In this document: piece after piece, positions 1 to 8,932 of the stretch
Layout: every line of letters begins with the position of its first letter
Position numbering within the stretch: position 1 is the stretch's first letter
NCBI GenBank assembly: GCA_016342325.1
Contig: JAEINR010000023.1
Coordinates: forward strand, 1-64,000
Origin: Desulfobacterium sp.
GTDB taxonomy: Bacteria; Desulfobacterota; Desulfobacteria; Desulfobacterales; Desulfobacteraceae
DNA: 64,000 nucleotides
Reading direction: 5' to 3'
Made by a program: the position numbers and the translations under genes
Notes under the pieces: generated by a model
Told to the model about the DNA's origin: nothing
The model's input: the letters and a program-made list of their open reading frames with translations, nothing else
The model's database searches: none

Positions 1-692
1 ACATGATAAAGTATTGCATTGTTGTGATGGTAACCGATTGATATTATTACATCCAACTACTATTTGTGATCATAGGGTTTTTCAATTTTCGTTCCTGTTC
101 AGTTCGGTTGTAGTCGATAAGGTCACTGTTTCTCAATTGTGATGCTATTTGTAACAGTTATTATCTATAATGTAGTAGTTTTTTAGCCAAATTACAATAT
201 TTAACCCTTGTTTTGTATTCATTAATTTTCTGAAAAATATAAATTGCAAAAAACATACCGGATTCTCTCTTTTGCGGGGACATTTTTCTGTGGCCTCTTT
301 TCTCGGTGCTAAATAGCATGACTTGTTTTTACAGTTATTGGTTGTTTCGTTTCTATCTCCTGATTGCAGAATGGTTTGCGTCGTATTGTATTCGACCGCC
401 CCCCTCTTTCAGTACGCGAGACCAACAAAATATATATTTCTATTTTGAGAAGTTTGTTATGGGTTATGGCGTTTTTCAGCGTCTGTTTGCGTGTTTCGGG
501 AATATTATGCCCGGCAGAAATTTCTAAACGACATCATATAACGGGGTCAGGCCCGACCCCGTTATATATTTTATGATTGACACTTCTAACGGGAATATTT
601 ATTCTTCGTTAAGGGTGAGTGACTGTAGCCAACACCCCCTCTACTTTGGCGAAAAACCTGATTGAACAACGGCAGAGACGTGAAAATGAACT
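1..692. other. AT-rich stretch with no convincing gene
   Basis: This stretch is strongly AT-rich compared with the genes that follow. Short open frames around 306-576 overlap each other, have low-complexity composition and lack ribosome binding sites, so they are not called. The only structure seen is the palindrome at 536-567 and the tandem duplication that begins at 644. Confidence 0.6.
536..567. repeat. Perfect 13-bp-arm palindrome built on GGGGTCAGG
   Basis: The left arm 536-548 and right arm 555-567 are perfect inverted copies around a 6-base loop; the core is aacggggtc / gaccccgtt. An A/T-rich run follows, so it could act as a terminator hairpin, but no gene is seen just upstream. The GGGGTCAGG core recurs at 1224 and twice near 58.7 kb, which suggests a member of a dispersed palindromic repeat family. 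Confidence 0.6.
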
Positions 693-740
693 TTGACGAA
701 AAACCGATTGAACAACGGTAGAGACGTGAAAAAAAATGAA
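644..740 (+). repeat. Imperfect tandem duplication of about 48 bp before the cNMP gene
   Basis: Bases 644-690 and 691-740 are near-identical. Both contain cgaaaaacc(t)gattgaacaacgg, followed by gagacgtgaaaa and atgaa. The second copy supplies the likely GTG start of the next gene. The first copy has an equivalent GTG whose frame ends at a TAG (718-720) inside the second copy. The event therefore duplicated a translation start region. Confidence 0.75.
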
Positions 741-1220
741 GAAGAACCAAAAGTAAATCCGCCCAAGGACAAGATCACTGCCCTTGCTGAGATCCTTGAG
801 CGCACCCGTTGGGCAAGCGAATTTTCCTGGGATCAGATCTATAAAATCTGCGAATATGTAAAGCCTGTGAGAGCCAGGGAGGGCGTTTTTGTATTCCAGG
901 AAGGCGATGTGGAGAAGAGCGTGGGTATCATCGTCAAGGGTGCCATCGACATTTACAAGGACAAGGAGGGCGAACTTAGCAAGATCACGACCCTGCAGAC
1001 GTCCTTCACTTTTGGAGAGATGTCCCTCATCGACGGGGAATCCCGATCCGCAACAGGAATCGCAAGCCAGGAGTCCATCATCTATTTCATCTCCAGGGAA
1101 AATCTCATCCTGCTTGCCAACGATAACCCTGCCCTGGGGTTTAAACTTTTGTGGAAAATTTCAAAGATCATCAGCCAGCGGCTGAGAAACACCACAGGAA
1201 AGCTTGTCGATCTTCTCTAA
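726..1220 (+). CDS. Cyclic nucleotide-binding domain protein
   Basis: A 164-residue soluble protein that is essentially one cNMP-binding beta-roll. The phosphate-binding cassette is visible as FGEMSLIDGESRSAT, keeping the Glu and Arg that contact the cyclic phosphate. No helix-turn-helix follows, so this is not a CRP-type transcription factor. The C-terminal helices (KISKIISQRL) end the protein. It probably senses a nucleotide or acts as a regulatory partner, but the partner is unknown. The GTG start at 726 lies in the second copy of a tandem duplication; an in-frame TTG at 693 would add 11 residues. It stands alone, separated from the TAXI gene by about 150 bases. Confidence 0.75.
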   Translation: MKKNEEEPKVNPPKDKITALAEILERTRWASEFSWDQIYKICEYVKPVRAREGVFVFQEGDVEKSVGIIVKGAIDIYKDKEGELSKITTLQTSFTFGEMSLIDGESRSATGIASQESIIYFISRENLILLANDNPALGFKLLWKISKIISQRLRNTTGKLVDLL

Positions 1221-1221
1221 C

Positions 1222-1246
1222 CATGGGGTCAGGTCCAGCTTGTTGA
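1222..1246 (+). repeat. GGGGTCAGG-type repeat copy
   Basis: The sequence ccatggggtcaggtccagcttgttga just after the cNMP stop codon resembles the two direct copies at 58673 and 58716 (atggggtcaggcytagcttattg). It may be a degenerate member of the same dispersed element. Confidence 0.45.
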
Positions 1247-1375
1247 TATGACTCCGTTTATCCGTTGACGCTTGACAATATCGTAAAAGTGCGTAACAAC
1301 GTTTAATACGAATCGTATCAACTCTCGGGATCATATTGTCGTATTCTCGCAACACCTAACCAAAGGATCATTTCC

Positions 1376-2353
1376 ATGAAAAAAGTTGTCGCCATCGCTT
1401 CTTTTGTTTTGATTTCGCTACTGCTTCTGGCAGATTTTTCGCTTGCTGTTGATCTCGGAATGATGACCGGCGGTAGAAAAGGAACCTACTATCAGTTCGG
1501 GCTCAACATGATGGAGCTTGCAAAACAGCACGGTTTTGATCTCCATGTCCACAACTCCACCGGGTCTGTGGAGAATGTCTATGCCGTGTACAAGCGGCCA
1601 AAGACCCAGATGGGGATCGTCCAGTCCGATGTGCTGGCCTTTGTGCTCAAGGTCAAGTCCGATGCCACCTTAAAACGGATTGCCAGAAAGACAAAGATGG
1701 TCTTCCCTCTCTATGATGAGGAGGTCCACCTGGTGGCCCGCCCTGGCATCAACGCGTTTGACGATCTTGAGGGGAAACGGGTCGCCATCGGTAAGGAGGG
1801 AAGCGGTTCTTTTCTGACTTCAAAGCTGCTTATAGAGGTCTCGGGGGTCAATCCGAAAACGACTGTTACCGTGGGTACCCTTGAAGCCCTCTCCATGTTG
1901 AAAAAGGGAGAGATCGATGCCATGTTTTATGTGGCAGGGGTGCCTGTGAAGCTTTTTTCCGAGAATATTGCCAAACAGGACAACCTTCACCTTGTGACCA
2001 TCACCAACAAGAGCATCCTGGAGTTTTACCCCGATGCTGTGATTCCAACCGGAACCTATGCCTGGCAGAATAACGATGTCAAGACCATTGCTGTCAAGGC
2101 TGTCTTGACCTCCTTTGATTTCAGGAGAAATAACTGCGACCATGTGGGGAAATTTGCAGGAGTGGTTTACAACAACCTTGGGTGGCTCAGGCAGAACGGT
2201 CATCCCAAGTGGAAGAGCGTCAACCTGGATTATCCCCTCAAGGGATGGAGTCAATACGGGTGTGTGAAAAAGTATATCAACCCTTCAGACACGGGGAGCC
2301 AAGTCAAAGGCGATGTTAATCCCCTGCTCGAGGCAATCAAGGAGATGTTGTAA
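1376..2353 (+). CDS. TAXI-family TRAP transporter solute-binding protein
   Basis: A 325-residue periplasmic binding protein. Residues 1-24 are a Sec signal peptide (MKKVVAIASF, then a hydrophobic core ending FSLA). The mature start, with MMTGGRKGTYYQFG, is the characteristic TAXI opening motif, and the VQSDVLAFVL region fits the family. TAXI proteins capture small organic acids or amino acids for a fused DctQM permease. No TAXI permease gene is adjacent, so this is an orphan or works with a permease elsewhere. The ligand cannot be told. The next gene starts 7 bases after its stop, so the two are probably cotranscribed. Confidence 0.85.
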   Translation: MKKVVAIASFVLISLLLLADFSLAVDLGMMTGGRKGTYYQFGLNMMELAKQHGFDLHVHNSTGSVENVYAVYKRPKTQMGIVQSDVLAFVLKVKSDATLKRIARKTKMVFPLYDEEVHLVARPGINAFDDLEGKRVAIGKEGSGSFLTSKLLIEVSGVNPKTTVTVGTLEALSMLKKGEIDAMFYVAGVPVKLFSENIAKQDNLHLVTITNKSILEFYPDAVIPTGTYAWQNNDVKTIAVKAVLTSFDFRRNNCDHVGKFAGVVYNNLGWLRQNGHPKWKSVNLDYPLKGWSQYGCVKKYINPSDTGSQVKGDVNPLLEAIKEML

Positions 2354-2360
2354 GTCCGGG

Positions 2361-3656
2361 ATGTATCTGGAACATTTCAAACTAATACGAAAGCCCTTTA
2401 ATATTAGCTCAGACCCTGATTTCCTATGGCTCGGCCACTGCCACGGTATCGCTCTGTCCGCCCTGAGTCGGGCCGTGGACAAGGGGGGCGTTATGGTTCT
2501 GACCGGGGATGTTGGAACCGGTAAGACCACCATTCTCAACACCATCGTCCAGGGACTTCCGGACCGTGTGCGCACGGCAAGGATTGTTGATCCCTGTCTT
2601 GAGGTTGATCAACTCTTTCCTGGGATCGCCCAGGATCTGGGGGGCGAGTTGCCGGGGGATGAACCGTTTAATACGGCCTTTGTTCGATTCCTTGACACTG
2701 TTTTGTTGTTGAAGGAGCACTGCCTGGTGATCGTGGACGAGGCCCAACGAATCAGTCCCAGGTTTCTCAAGGCCCTGTTTGCATGGCAGGACCTGGGTAA
2801 TGGTCGTCTCCCTCTCACCGTGTTGCTTGTGGGGCAGAACGAGTTATTGGGGGTTCTCTCCACCCTGGAGGGGGGGCGGTTCCTGGAAAAGATGACCCTC
2901 CATCAGGTCCTCATTCCCCTGAACCGGAAAGAGGCGGCCGATTATGTTCAGTACAGGCTGTCCAATGCCGGAGCAGGAGAGAAGGTTTTCCTTGAAACGG
3001 CCTTAGAAAAAATATTTGTTTTTTCAAAGGGATATCCCCGGGTGATCAATAGTCTCTGTGACCGTTGTCTGGTCGTTGCCCACAGGCAGGGGAGCATGAT
3101 TGTTGATGCGTCTTTGGTGCAAAATGCGGCCCGTCAGATCCTGTTGCCCCATGAATCAGACCCCTTTACCTCGGTAGGAGATGAAACAGGGGAGTCCCCC
3201 ATTCCGGGCAATCGCTTTTGGCCCAGGGTTATCGCCTTTATCATTCTTTTTGCCTTTGTTCTCGTTCCCACCCTCCTGTTTGATGACTTCAAAAATAGCC
3301 GTTTCCCGGGGGCTGGGGCTTATTCTGAGATCGGTTCCGGGATTTTTCCTGCCCCTGAATTTCAGGGGGATGCCCAAACCGTCTTTGACGAAGGGGGTAA
3401 ACCGGTGGCCTACCGGGTCCCTGACCCGTTAAAAGAGCCAGGGTCCACCCCTGCCAGGATCGTTGCCAAATCCTCCGGCCCAGGTGATCAGATCCGGTCG
3501 GGAATCGTTGAAGGGGATGACCCCGGCAGGGAGGTCCCTGATCCCGTTGATAGGGTTTGGTCGGGCATCGTTGAAGGGGACGATCCTGGCAGGGAGGTCC
3601 CAGATCCCGGTGATGTGATCACTTGGCTGCTGGAGCGAAATGGATCCGGCGAATAG
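2361..3656 (+). CDS. GspA/ExeA-type AAA ATPase with one membrane segment and C-terminal repeats
   Basis: A 431-residue protein starting MYLEHFKLIRKPF, the usual opening of the ExeA/GspA/MshM ATPase family. Walker A is GDVGTGKTT (residues 49-57) and Walker B is VIVDEA (about 123-128). One transmembrane helix (VIAFIILFAFVLVPTLLF) lies near residue 300. The tail is a Pro/Asp/Gly-rich periplasmic stretch with two almost exact copies of SGIVEGDDPGREVPDP. Family members energise secretin or pilus assembly, often through a peptidoglycan-binding domain; no such domain is evident here. It begins 7 bases after the TAXI gene. The ATG at 2361 was chosen over an upstream in-frame ATG inside the TAXI gene. 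Confidence 0.8.
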   Translation: MYLEHFKLIRKPFNISSDPDFLWLGHCHGIALSALSRAVDKGGVMVLTGDVGTGKTTILNTIVQGLPDRVRTARIVDPCLEVDQLFPGIAQDLGGELPGDEPFNTAFVRFLDTVLLLKEHCLVIVDEAQRISPRFLKALFAWQDLGNGRLPLTVLLVGQNELLGVLSTLEGGRFLEKMTLHQVLIPLNRKEAADYVQYRLSNAGAGEKVFLETALEKIFVFSKGYPRVINSLCDRCLVVAHRQGSMIVDASLVQNAARQILLPHESDPFTSVGDETGESPIPGNRFWPRVIAFIILFAFVLVPTLLFDDFKNSRFPGAGAYSEIGSGIFPAPEFQGDAQTVFDEGGKPVAYRVPDPLKEPGSTPARIVAKSSGPGDQIRSGIVEGDDPGREVPDPVDRVWSGIVEGDDPGREVPDPGDVITWLLERNGSGE

Positions 3657-3693
3657 GAGGAATCCCCTGTTGTCTCTGGTTTGTTTTTAGGGT

Positions 3694-5538
3694 TTGACAT
3701 TTTTTCAAAAACCTGATCTTCAGGGAGAGAAGATTCTGTTTTGGACCTATTTATATCGTGTTGAGGTGGTGTTGAGACAGTTTGAGTTGATCAAACCCTA
3801 TTTTGTTGAACGGCGGTTCTATATTGCTGCCGGGCTCTTCTCCCTGTTCGTGGTGGATATCCTCCAGCTCTTTATTCCGCGGATAGTCAAACGCGCCGTT
3901 GACGGGATTGCATCCCTCTCCATTACAGGTACAACCCTGCTTTCCTATGGCGGTTACATCCTCCTTGCGGCCCTTTTAATCGGCATCTTCAGGTTTTGCT
4001 GGCGCTACTTTATTATGGGCACGGCCCGACGGGTGGAAGAGGGGATCCGAGAGCGGCTCTTCAATCATATCCTATCCATGCCGGCACCGTTCTTCGATAC
4101 CACCAGCGCAGGCGATATTATGGCCCATGCAACCAATGACATCACCAACATCAGGATGGCCCTTGGCATGGGCCTTGTTGGAATGACCGACACCATCGTT
4201 CTTGGTTTTGCCTCGGTTTTCTTCATGGGGTATATCAATTTGGAATTGACGCTCCTGGCCCTTCTTCCCATGCCCTTTATCGCCCTTTTTACCAAGATTC
4301 TCAGTAAAAGGCTTTTTTCTGCCTACATGGAGGTCCAGTCATCGTTTTCAAGGCTCATGGAATCGTCCAGGGAGCGGTTTGCCGGCATTCGGATCATCAA
4401 GGCCTTTAACCGGGAGGATGCGGAGACCCTGTGCGTTACAAGGGAGTCAGAAGTCTATATGGCTGCCAACATGAACCTGGTCAAAATGAGGGGGCTCATT
4501 TTTCCCCTGATCACCCTTTTGACCAGCATCAGCCTTGCCGTTGTCATCGGCCTGGGGGGTAGAAAGGTGATCCTTCACACCATCTCTCCCGGGGAATTTG
4601 TGGCCTTCATTTCCTATCTTGGGCTCCTCACCTGGCCGGTCATGGCCGTGGGGTGGGTGGCCAACGTGATCCAGAGGGGCAAGGCCTCCATTGACAGGAT
4701 TGATGCCATTCTTGCTGTGCCAAGGCAGATCGAGAGTCCCAGGGATGGGGTGAAACCTGCAATCATTGCTGGCGATATTGAGATCCGGAATTTGGTCTTT
4801 TCCCACGGTTCCCAGGAGATCGCCCCCCGGATCCTGGACAGCGTCAGCGTGGGGGTCGGGCCCGGGCAGATCCTCGGCATCGCAGGTCCCCCGGGCAGCG
4901 GTAAGACCTCCCTGGTGAGCCTGATTCCAAGGATCTATGACCCGGATTCCGGCTTCATCTCCATCGATGGCATGGATATCAGGACATTTGACCTCGATCA
5001 CCTGAGGCGGTCGATCTCTTTCATGCCCCAGGAGCCGTTCCTGTTTTCCGGCACCATCCTTGAAAACCTTAAGTTCGGAGATCCTGCTGCCGGCACGGAT
5101 CGGATCAACACGGTCCTTGAAATGGCAGGCCTGACCCAAACCATCGGGTCGTTTCCCAAGGGCGTTGACACCCTGATCGGGGAGAAGGGGGTGATGCTCT
5201 CGGGTGGTCAGAAGCAGCGTATCGCCCTTGCAAGGGCGCTTCTCAAGCAATCCCCCATCCTGATCCTGGACGATCCCGTGAGCCAGGTGGATATCAAGAC
5301 CGCTTCGGGCATCATCGATACCATCGAATCCCTTGCCGGAAACATGACCCTGATCATCGTGTCCCACAGGTTCCAGGCCTTTAGAAATGCCGACACCATT
5401 ATCGTCCTGGATCAAGGGACGATCGTCGAGTCCGGGACCCACGAGCAACTTGTGGAACAGGGCGGTTACTATGCCAGGGCCCAGGGGATGCAGTCCTCAA
5501 ATGGCCCGGAAGGGGGGGATACATGGGGGGGACGATGA
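3694..5538 (+). CDS. ABC exporter half-transporter, MdlA-like (degenerate ATP site)
   Basis: About 614 residues if the TTG at 3694 is used; later GTG/TTG codons near 3766-3772 are also possible, since no ATG lies before the conserved part. There are six N-terminal membrane helices followed by an ATPase domain. Walker A is GPPGSGKTS (near residue 400), the signature is LSGGQKQR, and the Walker B stretch is ILILDDPVSQVD. The usual catalytic Glu after Walker B is Asp, as in the degenerate subunit of heterodimeric exporters such as MdlA. Its stop overlaps the start of the partner gene, so the pair should be translationally coupled. Substrate unknown, with lipids, peptides or drugs all possible. 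Confidence 0.85.
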   Translation: MTFFQKPDLQGEKILFWTYLYRVEVVLRQFELIKPYFVERRFYIAAGLFSLFVVDILQLFIPRIVKRAVDGIASLSITGTTLLSYGGYILLAALLIGIFRFCWRYFIMGTARRVEEGIRERLFNHILSMPAPFFDTTSAGDIMAHATNDITNIRMALGMGLVGMTDTIVLGFASVFFMGYINLELTLLALLPMPFIALFTKILSKRLFSAYMEVQSSFSRLMESSRERFAGIRIIKAFNREDAETLCVTRESEVYMAANMNLVKMRGLIFPLITLLTSISLAVVIGLGGRKVILHTISPGEFVAFISYLGLLTWPVMAVGWVANVIQRGKASIDRIDAILAVPRQIESPRDGVKPAIIAGDIEIRNLVFSHGSQEIAPRILDSVSVGVGPGQILGIAGPPGSGKTSLVSLIPRIYDPDSGFISIDGMDIRTFDLDHLRRSISFMPQEPFLFSGTILENLKFGDPAAGTDRINTVLEMAGLTQTIGSFPKGVDTLIGEKGVMLSGGQKQRIALARALLKQSPILILDDPVSQVDIKTASGIIDTIESLAGNMTLIIVSHRFQAFRNADTIIVLDQGTIVESGTHEQLVEQGGYYARAQGMQSSNGPEGGDTWGGR

Positions 5539-7316
5539 GGGGCGACCCGGAGGAGGAACTTGGCCCCAGGCAGGACCTGCGGCTCTTGAAGCGCTTTGTT
5601 CCCTATTTTACTCGGAATCGCTGGATGATCGTTTTCTCCATGGTTCTGATGCTGCTTCTTTCCCTTTTCGATATCGCGGTCCCTTATATCACAAAGATGG
5701 CTGTTGATCTCTACATCGTTCCCAGGGACGGGGGGCTCGCCCTGGAAAGTCTCCACATCAGGGGGGCGATGATGGCGGGCGTGGTGCTGGCCATCATCGC
5801 CGTTGCAAGGTTTGTGACAAGCTTTGTCCAGATCATGGTGATGGAGCTTGCGGGCCAGAAAATCATGCACGATCTTCGCGTCCGGATTTATGAACATATC
5901 CAGCGGCTTCCCATGGTTTTTTTCACCAAAAATACCGTGGGTCGCCTCTCCACCCGGGTGACCAACGATATCCAGAACATGCAGGAGATGTTCACCACCA
6001 TCATCACCTTTGTGATGAAGGATATCTTTACCCTTGTCGGGATCGTTATTATCCTGTTTTACATGGATGTAAGGCTTGCCTTGGCCGTTCTTGGGATACT
6101 TCCCTTTGTGGTCTGGACCACCGTTTTTTTTTCCGCAAGCTCCAGGGAGGTGTTCAGGAGCCTGCGGGTTAAGATCGCCGAGATTAATTCCATGTTTTCC
6201 GAATCCTGCGGCGGTATCAGGGTGATCCAGCTCTTTTCCGGCCAAGAAAGGATCAAACAGGAATTCAAGGCCCTTAACCACGAGAATTTCCTGGCCGGCA
6301 TGGGGCAGATAAAGCTCTTCGGCCTCTTCATGCCCGTGGTGGACCTGTTCGGTTCCCTGGCCCTTGCCATTGTGATCTTCTACGGCGGCGGCCGGGTGGT
6401 GTCCGACCAGCTGAGCCTTGGGACCCTGGTCGCCTTCATCTCCTATTCCAAGATGTTTTTTCGCCCTGTCAGGGATATCGCTGAAAAGCACAACATCCTC
6501 CAGAACGCCCTGGCATCCGGGGAGAGAATCGTTGAAATATTTGATGAGCAGGAGGCCGATCCGGGAGGAAGCACCGGGCTTAGCCGCATCGACACCATTG
6601 AGTTCAAGGCGGTATCCTTTGCTTACCAGCCGGGAACTCCCGTCCTGGACCGGGTGTCGTTTTCTGTCAAGGTGGGTCAATCCCTGGCGATTCTGGGGCC
6701 AACCGGCTCAGGTAAGACATCGCTGATTAATCTTATCGTCAAGTTTTACCCAAGGACAGGGGGGGACATTTTAATAAATAACAGGGGTATCGATAGCTTT
6801 TCCATCCCGTCCTTAAGGTCCAGGATCGCCCTGGTTACCCAGGACCCTTATCTTTTCTCCGGCACCATCAGGGAGAATATCCTGCCCCAGAATAGCACCA
6901 TGACGGACTCGGAGTTTGACCGGATTGTTGAACTTTCCCACGCCGAATCCGTCATCGACAAGCTTCCCCAGGGGGCCGACACCCGGGTGAGCCAGGGAGG
7001 CACCTCCCTCTCCAGCGGAGAGCGGCAGCTGATCTCCATTGCCAGGGCCTTTGCCCACCGGCCCGAGCTCATCATCTTTGACGAAGCCACCTCCTACGTG
7101 GACACGGAATCCGAAGAGAGGATCAGGAGTGCCATGTCCCGGCTTAAGGAGAACCGAACCTCCATCACCATCGCCCACAGGCTTAGATCTGCGGTCACGG
7201 CGGACTGGATCATCGTGTTGAAGCAGGGGCGGGTCGCTGAGGCGGGCGACCATGGAACCTTGATGAAAAACAGGGGGTTTTACCACCGTCTCCACGTCCT
7301 GGACAATCCAGAATGA
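5523..7316 (+). CDS. ABC exporter half-transporter, MdlB-like (canonical Walker B)
   Basis: A 597-residue partner of the preceding gene, with six membrane helices and a C-terminal ATPase domain. Walker A is GPTGSGKTS (near residue 390), Walker B is LIIFDEATSYVD with the catalytic Glu, and the signature is LSSGERQ, the MdlB-type variant of LSGGQ. A canonical subunit paired with a degenerate one fits a heterodimeric exporter with one active hydrolysis site. The ATG at 5523 follows a good purine-rich site (ggaaggggggg); a second ATG at 5535 is possible. It overlaps the upstream gene by 16 bases. Confidence 0.88.
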   Translation: MGGTMRGDPEEELGPRQDLRLLKRFVPYFTRNRWMIVFSMVLMLLLSLFDIAVPYITKMAVDLYIVPRDGGLALESLHIRGAMMAGVVLAIIAVARFVTSFVQIMVMELAGQKIMHDLRVRIYEHIQRLPMVFFTKNTVGRLSTRVTNDIQNMQEMFTTIITFVMKDIFTLVGIVIILFYMDVRLALAVLGILPFVVWTTVFFSASSREVFRSLRVKIAEINSMFSESCGGIRVIQLFSGQERIKQEFKALNHENFLAGMGQIKLFGLFMPVVDLFGSLALAIVIFYGGGRVVSDQLSLGTLVAFISYSKMFFRPVRDIAEKHNILQNALASGERIVEIFDEQEADPGGSTGLSRIDTIEFKAVSFAYQPGTPVLDRVSFSVKVGQSLAILGPTGSGKTSLINLIVKFYPRTGGDILINNRGIDSFSIPSLRSRIALVTQDPYLFSGTIRENILPQNSTMTDSEFDRIVELSHAESVIDKLPQGADTRVSQGGTSLSSGERQLISIARAFAHRPELIIFDEATSYVDTESEERIRSAMSRLKENRTSITIAHRLRSAVTADWIIVLKQGRVAEAGDHGTLMKNRGFYHRLHVLDNPE

Positions 7317-7368
7317 TGCCGAGTGGGTAAAGAAAAATGCAAAATTGTCCCGCCATAATTCTTTTTTG

Positions 7369-7397
7369 TTGACACGATATGGTCATAATACTAAAAA
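7369..7397 (+). promoter_or_regulatory. Putative promoter of the first HD-GYP gene
   Basis: TTGACA at 7369-7374, a 17-base spacer and a weak taaaaa at 7392-7397. The same arrangement (gttgacac, then ataata and ta-rich DNA) is seen before the second HD-GYP gene, which supports a conserved control site. The -10 match is poor. Confidence 0.4.
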
Positions 7398-7464
7398 AAG
7401 ATGGAACTTGTTTTAAAATGATAGAGTTAGGCACTTAACCTTAGTCCTGGAGAATTTTAAATTT

Positions 7465-8730
7465 ATGGGAATGGCTGGCGGTATCGATATCGGCGACGAA
7501 CTCGTTGATGACGGAACTAACTTCATCGGTATTGTTCCGACCTTTATCACGCCAAATTACCTGACCCAGTTTCGCCTCTATGAAAAGCTGGAATTGTCCG
7601 GTGATAAAGGTGTCTATCGATTTCGTTGTCTTTTCAAGGATACAACCGGCATCCCTGAAACGACCCTGGTTCGTATGCTTAGTGCCTGGGACTGCGTCTA
7701 CATCCATATGCGGGATATGAGTGACTATGACAGGTACCTGAAAGACAATCTTCACATCATTCTTGCCAACGAAGGGATAGAGCTCGACAAGCGGGCCATG
7801 CTGTTCACCGAGATCTGTTTTGAGGTGATCCAGGGGGTGATGGGGGAAAATTTTGGTTTACCCAAGTTCGGGGTTGAGACGTTTAACAAGCTCAAGTCTC
7901 TGATGTTCGAGGCCATTGGGGTTGTTTCGGATATCGATTTCCTCAAGGGGCTTGCCACCCTGATCGGTCACGACTATGAGACCTATACCCACTCCATCAA
8001 GGTGGGCTGGCTCATGGCTATTTTTGTCAATGCCAATCCGGATCTCTTTGATGTCTCCGGGAAATCCGAGCTTGAGAAGCTTGTTGTGGAGGTCGCAGTC
8101 ATGGGATTCCTCCATGATATTGGAAAGGCGAAGATCCCCAGGCATATCATCAACAAAAAGGGACGGCTCAGCAACCTTGAATATGTGGCCATTCAGGCCC
8201 ACACCGCTTATTCCGTGGGGCTTCTCTTTGAATTAAATCTTCCCAAGCATGTGATGGAGGGAATTTTATACCACCATGAAAACGAGGACGGGAGCGGTTA
8301 TCCTTGCGGGCTAAAAGGTGAAAAAATTCCTTTGTTTGCAAAGCTTTGCCACATCGCCGATGTGTTTGACGCCCTTGCGCTCACCCCGGAGTTGCCCTAC
8401 AAGACTTCCAAAACCCCCTACCAGTCCCTGGTGATCATGGCCGGGAAAAATCCCAATTTGGATGCCCTGCAACAGATGGAAAATGAGGTGGCTGAGACCA
8501 GCGATACCCCGGTTATCGATGGGGTGGACCATGGGGAAAATTCCGACATCAAGCGCCTGGAGCATGAACTCAGGATGACCAGGGAGGCTGAAAAACGAGT
8601 CGAAGTCAGGATGCGACTCAGGGACAAGGGCATGGCCCACTGTTTTGATACCGAGTTGCTGAAGCGGTTCGTCATGACCCTGAATCGGAGTAAAAGCTTT
8701 GAATTCTCAACCTTGTTCTGCAGGAATTGA
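7465..8730 (+). CDS. HD-GYP domain protein, probable c-di-GMP phosphodiesterase (copy 1)
   Basis: A 421-residue soluble protein. The HD-GYP domain lies at about residues 170-320, with FLHDIGKAKIP (near 216) and HHENEDGSGYP (near 270), the metal- and GYP-loop motifs of c-di-GMP phosphodiesterases. The N-terminal 165 residues match no domain I recognise but are shared with the next gene. The C-terminal tail is charged and helical. There is no receiver or membrane segment, so the N-terminal region may be the sensor. It is transcribed alone from the site at 7369 and is followed by a tandem paralogue. Relative to that paralogue it has a short insertion after DVFDALAL. Confidence 0.88.
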   Translation: MGMAGGIDIGDELVDDGTNFIGIVPTFITPNYLTQFRLYEKLELSGDKGVYRFRCLFKDTTGIPETTLVRMLSAWDCVYIHMRDMSDYDRYLKDNLHIILANEGIELDKRAMLFTEICFEVIQGVMGENFGLPKFGVETFNKLKSLMFEAIGVVSDIDFLKGLATLIGHDYETYTHSIKVGWLMAIFVNANPDLFDVSGKSELEKLVVEVAVMGFLHDIGKAKIPRHIINKKGRLSNLEYVAIQAHTAYSVGLLFELNLPKHVMEGILYHHENEDGSGYPCGLKGEKIPLFAKLCHIADVFDALALTPELPYKTSKTPYQSLVIMAGKNPNLDALQQMENEVAETSDTPVIDGVDHGENSDIKRLEHELRMTREAEKRVEVRMRLRDKGMAHCFDTELLKRFVMTLNRSKSFEFSTLFCRN

Positions 8731-8759
8731 GAATTTATAGCACTTCGTATATGTATAGA

Positions 8760-8800
8760 TCCCGTTCATTCTATCCTAGGTGCTTTGGTATAAATTCAAG
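8760..8800 (-). repeat. Short intergenic repeat, family A (minus-strand copy)
   Basis: Read on the minus strand, this is gaatttataccaaagcacct then aggatagaatgaacggg. It aligns with gaattgataccagcgttacc near 24880 and with aattgataccgctacctatt near 17440. It lies between the two HD-GYP genes. Confidence 0.5.
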
Positions 8801-8838
8801 TGCAATCATCGATATCGCCCCATGTATGGGTTTTTTTG

Positions 8839-8867
8839 TTGACACTCCATGGACAGGATAATAAAAG
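8839..8867 (+). promoter_or_regulatory. Putative promoter of the second HD-GYP gene
   Basis: TTGACA at 8839-8844, a 17-base spacer and taaaag at 8862-8867. The surrounding gttgacac...ataata is shared with 7368 and with 56119. The -10 element is weak, so the motif could instead be a regulator site. Confidence 0.4.
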
Positions 8868-8932
8868 ATACATCTTTGTTGATGAATGGAGTATAGTCAG
8901 GTTTTAACCTTGTACAGGGATTTTAGAGACTC

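Noticed and set aside
306-576. Short overlapping frames in the first 600 bases
   Set aside because: They overlap each other, lack ribosome binding sites and are in AT-rich low-complexity DNA; the translated sequences show no domain.
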